Below are positions 1-6,401 of a stretch of DNA of 12,632 nucleotides, piece by piece (the first letter of the stretch is position 1; the number at the start of each line of letters is the position of its first letter). Made by a program: the position numbers and the translations under genes. Source of the DNA: CAZIRO01 sp964541595 (GTDB lineage: Bacteria > Acidobacteriota > HRBIN11); the NCBI GenBank assembly GCA_964541595.1, contig CAZIRO010000074.1, positions 1 through 12,632 on the forward strand, given 5' to 3'. The notes below the pieces were generated by a model. It was not told where the DNA came from. It searched no databases and worked only from the letters and a program-made list of their open reading frames with translations.

Positions 1-2
1 TT

Positions 3-2759
3 TCCCTGAGCCAGGACGTTGCCATCCAATTCGGTCGCACGCAATCGGTCACGCTGGAAGCGATTCGCGGCGGGGCGTCCCTGATATTGCGGATCACGGA
101 TACCGACGACCGACCGCTGCGCAACGTCCGCGTGTATCTCAGCAGCTGGGGACGACGCGCAGCGCCGTTGTGGCGGGCGATTGCAAGACGGGCCTATTAC
201 ACGGACAGGGAAGGCCGTGTGCGGATCGACGGCATTCCAGCAAAACAGCGATTTATCGTCCATATTATCGCCCGTTCACGGATTTCCTGGAAATCGGTTC
301 CCATCGAACTCGCGGAGGGTGAGGAACGCGAATGGCACATCGCGTTGCCGGAGGGAAATACCGTGGTCGGTATGGCTGTCGACGCGGAGGGCAATCCCAT
401 TCGCAGTTTGCGGTCGGTGCACCAGGTGTTCATTCCCGGCAGGGGCGTACTGGATTTCATTGAAGTCGCCGGTTGGGATCCTCCGGACGAAAAGGGACGG
501 TTTGCCATCCGGGGCCTCCCCAGAGGACGGTTCCAGATCGGACTCGAAGCCCCCGGATACATTCCCGTTTCGGTCGACGTGGAGTTCACCGGGTACGGTG
601 ATCGTCGCGACCTCGGCCGGGTGGTCTTCCGTAAGGGTGCGCATATCACCGGCCGGGTGGTCACTGCGAACGGTCAGCCGGTGGAAGGTGTGGAAGTGCA
701 GGCGTATCCGGAGGGGTTGTCTCTCCTTTTTGCGCGGAATCCCAGGGCCGTCACGGACGAAGAGGGACGTTTTGCCATTGAAGGCCTGGTACCCGGCGAG
801 AATTACGTGCTGCGTGTGCAGGGTCGGTATGTCAGTACAGAAGACATCCGGGTCCCCGCGGGTACGGAAAACGTCCGCATTCGTGTCGTTCCGGCGGGTA
901 CCATTCAGGGACGTGTGGTCAACAGGGAAGGGGAGTCCGTCCCGGCGTTTCGGGTGGAGGTCCGCAATCGGATCATTTCCGGTCCGATTGTGCGGTCGCA
1001 GGTTCGTTCGGAAACGGTGCTGAATCCGTCCGGAACGTTTGAACTGGGCGGGTTCGCGCCCGGAAAAGCCACCGTTGTCATCCGCGCACCGGGCTATGCA
1101 CCGAAGATCGCGCAGACAGACATCCGGTCCGATGCAATCGCCGATCTCGGCACGATCGTGCTGGAACCGGCCTGCGCGGTTACTCAGCACGTGCGTGATA
1201 CGGAAAACGCGCCCGTCGCGAATGTCGTCGCCACGCTCATGCTGTCCGAATCGCGCTGGATATCACTTGCGGAGTTTCAGGGGGTTTCCGATACGACGGG
1301 AACGATTCGCCTTCCGGAGATGCCGCGCGGTGAGTTTCGCATAGAACTCGTACATCCGAATTATGCCGGCACGCAGGGGAAACTGCTCGTGCGCGAAGAC
1401 TGCTCGACTGAGCCGACAGACTGGGTACTGGAACCCGGCGGTCGCGTACGGGTATGTGTAACGGACAGTGGCGGTCAACCGGTGGTGGGCACGCCGGTGA
1501 ACATCCATTCGATGGACCGTCCGATGGAATTCGGTGAACGCATCATGACCGGTCCGGACGGTTGCGTGCTGTCGGACCCGTTACGTCCCGGGCAGTATAT
1601 CGTCATTGCCCGTAAAGTCAGTCACGGATCCAGAGGTCAGTTTGAACGCACCACCCGGACCGTACAGATCGAAACCGGCGTGACGAAAGAACTGCATATT
1701 TCGATGTGTCCCGTTCGGGTGAACGTCGCGGTGACACTCGGGCAACAGCCGATCACCCGGGGTCGAATTCAGGTCAGCGGTCGGAATGCGCCGATGTCTT
1801 CTATACGCATCGTCGATCTCACGGGCGATCCCGAAGTGGCCATATGTCTGGAGGAACAGCAACCATTTCGTATGATAATTCAGAGCGGCCAGAACGAGTG
1901 GTGGTTTGATGTGCCGACGACATCACCCGGTACCGCATCATCCGGTATCTGGACACTCACCCGGACCGATACGGGATTGCGCCTGGATGTTCGACTGCCG
2001 GATACGCAAACGTCTGTCCGCGTGGCGGATGCATTCACGGGAGATCCGATCGCGGGTGCATTCGTCACGTTCCGTCAGGACGAACTGTCGGCGTCCTGTT
2101 CAACGGATACGCAGGGCGCGTGCACATTGCGAGGGTTCCTGCCCCGTGCCGGGCAGTTGACAGTCACGCATAAGGCCTACGCGGACCATACGCAGCCAAT
2201 GGCACTCGGTCTGCCGGATAGCGTTTCCGTACAACTGGAAAAAGGCGGTCGCATCATCGGGCAATTGCAGGATCCGCAGGGTCGCCCGGTTTCCGGATCG
2301 GTACAGGTCCTGGCAACGGCGTTCTATAAGTTCACGATTGCGGAAGGGTCTTTCGAGGTTCAGGGCGTTCCGCTCGGGAAAACAGTGTCCGTAGTGGGTG
2401 TGGATAACGCACGTGAGTACGCGCCGGCGGTTGCCGAGGTCCAGATGCAGACGGATACCCAACGGGTGGATCTGCAGTTGCAGGAACCGGCAGTACTGGA
2501 AGTCCGGGTCGTGGATGCGGCCCGGCAACCGATCGCCGGTGCCCGTGTGGAGATCCTGCTGCCGAACGGGACGAACATCGCAGCGTACTGTCGTTCAGCC
2601 GCAGGAAAACCGGAAACGGATCAGACCGGAACGATTCGATTCGACCGGATGCCAGGCGGGTCGATTATCATTCGTGCGGTCGCCGGCAACCGTGTCGGTC
2701 AAACCGGCATCGTGGTCGTTCCGGGACAGGCATATCGTGTATCTGTAGAAGTGAAGTGA
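3..2759 (+). CDS. Secreted multi-module carboxypeptidase-regulatory-like repeat protein, array gene 1 (5' end outside window)
   Basis: The frame is open to the left edge, so the gene starts upstream. The TTG at 87 is only an internal leucine codon. Alignment with gene 2 puts the first visible residue near its residue 189, so signal peptide and two modules are missing; 918 residues are visible. They form about ten beta-sandwich modules with the pattern GRVV-x-G-x-PV-x-V-x-V, a variable loop, TD-x-EGRF-x-I-x-GL-x-PG, then a GY turn, as in the CarboxypepD_reg family. Examples are GAHITGRVVTANGQPVEGV and the following TDEEGRFAIEGLVPGE. Nine cysteines are present (codons at 1173, 1401, 1455, 1563, 1707, 1845, 2097, 2121, 2589), none in the visible N-terminal part. 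The C-terminus ends plainly in VSVEVK with no anchor or sorting motif. Likely exported, by homology to genes 2 and 3. The ligand or role is not recognisable; an adhesive, structural or polysaccharide-binding role is inference only. Confidence 0.85.
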   Translation, partial: SLSQDVAIQFGRTQSVTLEAIRGGASLILRITDTDDRPLRNVRVYLSSWGRRAAPLWRAIARRAYYTDREGRVRIDGIPAKQRFIVHIIARSRISWKSVPIELAEGEEREWHIALPEGNTVVGMAVDAEGNPIRSLRSVHQVFIPGRGVLDFIEVAGWDPPDEKGRFAIRGLPRGRFQIGLEAPGYIPVSVDVEFTGYGDRRDLGRVVFRKGAHITGRVVTANGQPVEGVEVQAYPEGLSLLFARNPRAVTDEEGRFAIEGLVPGENYVLRVQGRYVSTEDIRVPAGTENVRIRVVPAGTIQGRVVNREGESVPAFRVEVRNRIISGPIVRSQVRSETVLNPSGTFELGGFAPGKATVVIRAPGYAPKIAQTDIRSDAIADLGTIVLEPACAVTQHVRDTENAPVANVVATLMLSESRWISLAEFQGVSDTTGTIRLPEMPRGEFRIELVHPNYAGTQGKLLVREDCSTEPTDWVLEPGGRVRVCVTDSGGQPVVGTPVNIHSMDRPMEFGERIMTGPDGCVLSDPLRPGQYIVIARKVSHGSRGQFERTTRTVQIETGVTKELHISMCPVRVNVAVTLGQQPITRGRIQVSGRNAPMSSIRIVDLTGDPEVAICLEEQQPFRMIIQSGQNEWWFDVPTTSPGTASSGIWTLTRTDTGLRLDVRLPDTQTSVRVADAFTGDPIAGAFVTFRQDELSASCSTDTQGACTLRGFLPRAGQLTVTHKAYADHTQPMALGLPDSVSVQLEKGGRIIGQLQDPQGRPVSGSVQVLATAFYKFTIAEGSFEVQGVPLGKTVSVVGVDNAREYAPAVAEVQMQTDTQRVDLQLQEPAVLEVRVVDAARQPIAGARVEILLPNGTNIAAYCRSAAGKPETDQTGTIRFDRMPGGSIIIRAVAGNRVGQTGIVVVPGQAYRVSVEVK

Positions 2760-2870
2760 CGAGGGGAAGAGTTCTGCAGGGACACACCGTGCCCGGATAT
2801 GTCGATATTCGGTTTCACCACGAAGGCGCGGAGCGCACGGAGAACACAGAGAAATTGGAAAAAATGCTTA
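2760..2870 (+). repeat. 3' flank of gene 1, homologous to the 3' flank of gene 3
   Basis: From the stop codon onward this spacer lines up with 9721-9826, with small gaps. It begins CGAGGGGAAGAGTT (CGAGGGGAAAAGTT after gene 3), then shares GGGACACA, GTCGATATT, the CACAGAG-type repeat and an AAAATGCTT end. The flank after gene 2 does not share it. It is non-coding by my reading, although the frame leading into gene 2 happens to stay open through it. Confidence 0.75.
2811..2865. repeat. Degenerate CACGGAG/CACAGAG intergenic repeat, copy 1
   Basis: The core reads TTCACCACGAAGGCGCGGAG, then CGCACGGAGAACACAGAGAA: quasi-tandem 8 to 10 base units close to CACxGAGG(A). The second copy is at 9779-9826. 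I recall similar CACGGAGG-type strings between genes in many unrelated bacterial genomes, where they are often mistranslated as small ORFs rich in HEGTEDTE-like text. That is from memory and not checked here. Confidence 0.6.
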
Positions 2871-2879
2871 TGGGGGATC

Positions 2880-2911
2880 ATCGCCCGGGGAACACGTTAC
2901 GATCGGGCGAT
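2880..2911. other. Inverted repeat in the spacer before gene 2
   Basis: ATCGCCCG at 2880-2887 is the perfect reverse complement of CGGGCGAT at 2904-2911, with a 16-base loop. It lies 46 bases before the gene 2 start and has no T-run after it, so it does not look like an intrinsic terminator. It could be an operator-like site or chance in GC-rich DNA. There is no counterpart before gene 3. Confidence 0.3.
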
Positions 2912-2933
2912 CGTGGGGCGGTCGTCCGTGGCA

Positions 2934-2970
2934 AAATCGATGCCGGGAGGTATCGCATGCGGCGCATTGT
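2934..2970 (+). promoter_or_regulatory. Conserved translation-start block of gene 2 (copy A)
   Basis: AAATCGATGCCGGG at 2934-2947 is repeated exactly before gene 3 at 6365-6378. In both copies nine bases separate it from the start codon, and the first 14 coding bases (ATGCGGCGCATTGT) are also identical. The rest of the two spacers differs. The block contains an out-of-frame ATG 17 bases upstream of each true start, at 2940 here. This may be plain descent from the duplicated unit or retained control of initiation; the sequence does not tell which. Confidence 0.6.
2945..2950 (+). promoter_or_regulatory. Shine-Dalgarno site of array gene 2
   Basis: GGGAGG, six bases before ATG 2957. It decides the start against the longer in-frame reading from GTG 2756, which overlaps the stop of gene 1 and has no such site. 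The equivalent position before gene 3 (6376-6380) is a plain GGGGG, a weaker match. Confidence 0.7.
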
Positions 2971-5900
2971 CCTGATGCTGATTATCATCGGCCTGTTCAC
3001 AGGTCACACACTCCCGGGCGGGGAAAAATCGCCCGTATCGGACGCCTGGCGGTTATACCTGCAAACCCCTGAAGGCAGGCCGGCAGCGGACGTCGACGTC
3101 TGGCTGGTCGGGAAGACGTTTGCATTGCATGCAAGGACGGACGAACACGGACGCGTTGCGTTTTCCGATGTGGCCGGAGCATACCGCATCATTGCCATCG
3201 ATCGTGCGCGGAACTGGGTATTGCATATGGGCGAAATACGGGTCCGGCCGGGGGAAACCCGGCGGCTGCGTATGGGTGTCGGCGGGATTTTACGGGGACG
3301 CGTGGTCGCAATCGGAACGGATCGCGGACTTGCCGATATGCAGGTAACGGTCATGCAGACGCTGGTACTGCGAAAAATGGACCGGGAAGTTCTGATCGAC
3401 TCGCCGGAACTGCGGATGCTGTTGCGGCCGACGGTTCGGACGGACGCGGACGGTCGGTTCGAGGTTCGGGGCCTGATCCCGGGTCTCGTGCTGGTCACGG
3501 CAGTGGGACCCCGAAACGTCGCACTCGGTCGGGAAGCGGGCATCCGTTCCGGAGAGGTACAGGAAGTTGTCCTGGAGGCCATTCGCGGCGGTGCGTCGTT
3601 GATTCTGCACGTGACGGATACACAGGGGAAACCGATACGCAACGCGCGGGTGTATCTGGATAGGCGGACTTCGGGCCGCCGTTCCCCGTTCTGGCGGATG
3701 TTCGACGAACGCGCGTTCTATACGGACGCACGTGGATACGTGCGGATTGACGGGATTCCGGCAGGACAGCGATTCGTCGTGAACATTATCGCACGTCCAC
3801 GGATCTCATGGCGCACCGAGTCGATCGAACTTGCCGAGGGAGAGGAACGCGAGTGGGCTATCGAACTGCCGGAGGGCAACGTCGTGGTGGGTATCGCTGT
3901 GGACGAGGACGGGGAACCGGTACAGAGTCTGGACCCGGTCCGTCGGGTCTACCGTCCGAAACGTTTCTCTGCGGGGTCACTCGAAGTGGCGAAATGGGAT
4001 CCCCCGGACGAACAGGGGCGATTTGCGATATACGGATTACCGAAAGGCCGGTTTCGTATCGAACTCAGAGCACCGGGGTATGTTCCCGTATCGACTGACG
4101 TGGAGTTGACCGGATACGGTGAACGGTATGACCTCGGACGCGTGGTGTTCCAGAAGGGTGAACGGATCCGCGGACGTGTGGTCACGCGGGACGGTCGGCC
4201 GGTAAGCAGCGTAAAGGTGGAAGCGTCGCCATCGGGATTTTTCACGATCATCTATGGTCCGAATCCACAGGCCACGACAGACGAAGAGGGGCGGTTCACC
4301 ATTATGGGTCTTATGCGTGGAAGCGATTATTCGCTGCATGTCAGCGGGGGGTATGTCAATACGGAACGAGTGGTCGTCCCGGCGGGAACGGACAATGTGC
4401 AAATTCAGGTCATTCAAGCGGGTATCCTGCGCGGTCGGGTCGTGACACCGGACGGCACACCGGTACCGGCATATCGGCTGGACGGTATACTTGAAGTCGT
4501 CCGGGGAAGTGCCCATTCCGTTCGGGGTCTGTTCCGAACGGTTGCAAATCCCGCAGGCGTATTTGAAATCGGCGATCTCCCGCCGGGAACGGCCCGATTC
4601 AACGTTATTGCGCCGGGTTATGCATCCAGAAGAATTCGTGCAGAAGTCCGTGCGGGCGAAGTCACCGACCTCGGAGACATCGTCGTTGAAGCAGCCTGCG
4701 AGATCGTGCTCAAAGCGCGTACCCCCGAACGGGCACCCGTGGTGCAGGCAACAGTAGCCATCCTGCCGTCGCCCGAAGACTGGTTGTTCGAACCCTATGC
4801 GGAAGGTGTGACCGATGGGACGGGCACCGTGCGCTTTAAAAACATCCCACGTGGCGAGTTTTACGTTGAATGGTCGCATCCGGATTATGCAACGACCAGA
4901 GGAAAACTCGTGATCGGCGAGGACTGCACGGCAACCCCGTCCGAATGGACCCTGGAGGTCGGTGGGCGATTGCGTATATGTGTGGAGGACGCGCAGGGAC
5001 GACCCCTTGCAAATGAACGGATTTACCTGTCTCCGGTCAAAGGGAGCCTCCCGTTTGCGGGAAGTTTGTTGACCGGGAAAGACGGATGTGTTCTGACCGA
5101 ACAGTTGAAACCCGGGGAATATCGCGTCGAAGTCAGGAGAGTCACTCCGGGTGAACACAGCCAGTTTATGCGTTTCAGGCAGATTGCCGAAGTCCAGGCC
5201 GGGGTGACCCGCGAGGTGCGCATCTCGATATGCGCGTTCGAGATCCGTGCATCGTTCTGGATCGGGCAGACACCGATCACACTGGGAGAAGTATACTTTT
5301 CCAGCGGTGGTGCGATACCGAGTGCCGCGACCACCCAGGTGGTGCGTCTGAAGGGTCAACCTGAATTCACCCTGTGTTTGAACCGTACGGACGAAATATC
5401 GTTGTTCGTACGCAGCGGCCAGCAGGAGTGGCGTCTGGCGATCCCGCTCACGGATGCGAAAACGCCACAGTCCGATGTCTGGACGGTCACACGCACCGAC
5501 CGCGGGTATCGGGTCGACATCCGTCTGCCGGATACGCGATCGTTCGTGACGGTGACCGACGCGCGGTCGGGCGAGCCGATTGCGGACGCAAACGTCAGTT
5601 TCAGCCAGGACGATGTATCTGTCCATTGTGTGACGGATGTCCGGGGTGGATGCACGTTGCGCGGCTTCCTGAATCGGTCCGGAACGTTGAGTGTCTATCA
5701 TCAGGCATACGTGACGTATTCACACGAGGCTGTGGCCGGATTGCAGAGTACGATTACGGTCCAACTTGAGAAGGGCGGTCGTATCTACGGCCGGTTGCTC
5801 GATCCGAACGGGCGTCCGGCCACGGGAATGGTCGTTGTCCGGGCGGGTCGTACATCGCGGGGTGCTGTAGCACGAGAGACCTTCAAGGTCCGGGGTGTAC

Positions 5901-6289
5901 CGCTTGACAGGACGGTGACACTCATTGGGAGGGATTTCCTGCGGAAATACGCACCGGCGGTCACGGAAGTTCGGATGGATACGGAAGACCAGCAGGTGGA
6001 TTTGCAGTTGCAGGAACCGGCAGTGCTGGAAGTCCAGGTCGTGGACGCATCGGAACAGCCGATCCAGGGTGTCAAAGTGGAAGTGCTGTTGCCGAACGGA
6101 ACGGATATCGCATGGTACTGCCGTTCCGTATGGGAAGAAGCCAGGACGGACGCGCAGGGCCAGGTAGTGCTGGATCGGGTACCCCCTGGGGAGTTGACGG
6201 TGCGGGCGGTCGTCGGTGAAAAAACGGGACAGGTACGGGTGGTCGTCATTCCGGGGCAGACATATCGTGTGGTTCTGAAAGTAAAATAA
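2957..6289 (+). CDS. Secreted 12-module carboxypeptidase-regulatory-like repeat protein, array gene 2
   Basis: Complete, 1110 residues. I chose ATG 2957 because GGGAGG lies six bases upstream, the encoded MRRIVLMLIIIGLFTG is a signal peptide (two arginines, then a hydrophobic core), and gene 3 has the same start context. The frame runs open back to GTG 2756 but encodes repeat-derived sequence there. About twelve beta-sandwich modules follow, starting roughly at residues 30, 110, 211, 304, 400, 490, 581, 673, 758, 845, 950 and 1021. Good examples are ERIRGRVVTRDGRPVSSVKV with TDEEGRFTIMGL, and ILRGRVVTPDGTPVPAYRL. Cysteines fall at 581/657, 675/711, 759/807, 891/899 and 1055; the first 580 residues have none. 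There is no lipobox, no C-terminal anchor, no peptidase motif and no TonB plug or barrel. It lies 197 bases after gene 1 and 98 before gene 3, same strand, possibly one operon. The fold class is fairly secure; the function is unknown. Confidence 0.88.
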   Translation: MRRIVLMLIIIGLFTGHTLPGGEKSPVSDAWRLYLQTPEGRPAADVDVWLVGKTFALHARTDEHGRVAFSDVAGAYRIIAIDRARNWVLHMGEIRVRPGETRRLRMGVGGILRGRVVAIGTDRGLADMQVTVMQTLVLRKMDREVLIDSPELRMLLRPTVRTDADGRFEVRGLIPGLVLVTAVGPRNVALGREAGIRSGEVQEVVLEAIRGGASLILHVTDTQGKPIRNARVYLDRRTSGRRSPFWRMFDERAFYTDARGYVRIDGIPAGQRFVVNIIARPRISWRTESIELAEGEEREWAIELPEGNVVVGIAVDEDGEPVQSLDPVRRVYRPKRFSAGSLEVAKWDPPDEQGRFAIYGLPKGRFRIELRAPGYVPVSTDVELTGYGERYDLGRVVFQKGERIRGRVVTRDGRPVSSVKVEASPSGFFTIIYGPNPQATTDEEGRFTIMGLMRGSDYSLHVSGGYVNTERVVVPAGTDNVQIQVIQAGILRGRVVTPDGTPVPAYRLDGILEVVRGSAHSVRGLFRTVANPAGVFEIGDLPPGTARFNVIAPGYASRRIRAEVRAGEVTDLGDIVVEAACEIVLKARTPERAPVVQATVAILPSPEDWLFEPYAEGVTDGTGTVRFKNIPRGEFYVEWSHPDYATTRGKLVIGEDCTATPSEWTLEVGGRLRICVEDAQGRPLANERIYLSPVKGSLPFAGSLLTGKDGCVLTEQLKPGEYRVEVRRVTPGEHSQFMRFRQIAEVQAGVTREVRISICAFEIRASFWIGQTPITLGEVYFSSGGAIPSAATTQVVRLKGQPEFTLCLNRTDEISLFVRSGQQEWRLAIPLTDAKTPQSDVWTVTRTDRGYRVDIRLPDTRSFVTVTDARSGEPIADANVSFSQDDVSVHCVTDVRGGCTLRGFLNRSGTLSVYHQAYVTYSHEAVAGLQSTITVQLEKGGRIYGRLLDPNGRPATGMVVVRAGRTSRGAVARETFKVRGVPLDRTVTLIGRDFLRKYAPAVTEVRMDTEDQQVDLQLQEPAVLEVQVVDASEQPIQGVKVEVLLPNGTDIAWYCRSVWEEARTDAQGQVVLDRVPPGELTVRAVVGEKTGQVRVVVIPGQTYRVVLKVK

Positions 6290-6364
6290 GGGAAGTGACG
6301 GAAAGAGGCGAGCGGGAGTGTGGCAAAAAGTTGTCGGGATGCGTTCAAATCGGTTGCCCTGACG

Positions 6365-6401
6365 AAATCGATGCCGGGGGCTGGTTCATGCGGCGCATTG
6401 T
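6365..6401 (+). promoter_or_regulatory. Conserved translation-start block of gene 3 (copy B)
   Basis: Second copy of the block described before gene 2: 14 identical bases, a nine-base gap of differing sequence, then 14 identical bases from the ATG at 6388. The Shine-Dalgarno inside it is degraded to a G-run followed by CTGGTTC. The rest of the 98-base spacer (6290-6364) shows no recognisable promoter, hairpin or gene. Confidence 0.6.

Noticed and set aside
2756..2956. Upstream start for gene 2 (GTG 2756) adding 67 residues
   Set aside because: It overlaps the gene 1 stop, translates an intergenic repeat and would put 67 residues before the signal peptide. ATG 2957 has a good Shine-Dalgarno and matches the gene 3 start.
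4037..5701. Long antisense open frame (554 codons) opposite gene 2
   Set aside because: It mirrors the codon bias of a GC-rich gene, has no recognisable domain and lies fully within gene 2, whose protein is supported by paralogues.
6295..6387. Upstream start for gene 3 adding 31 residues
   Set aside because: It would bury the signal peptide; no Shine-Dalgarno support, and the extra residues do not resemble those upstream of gene 2.
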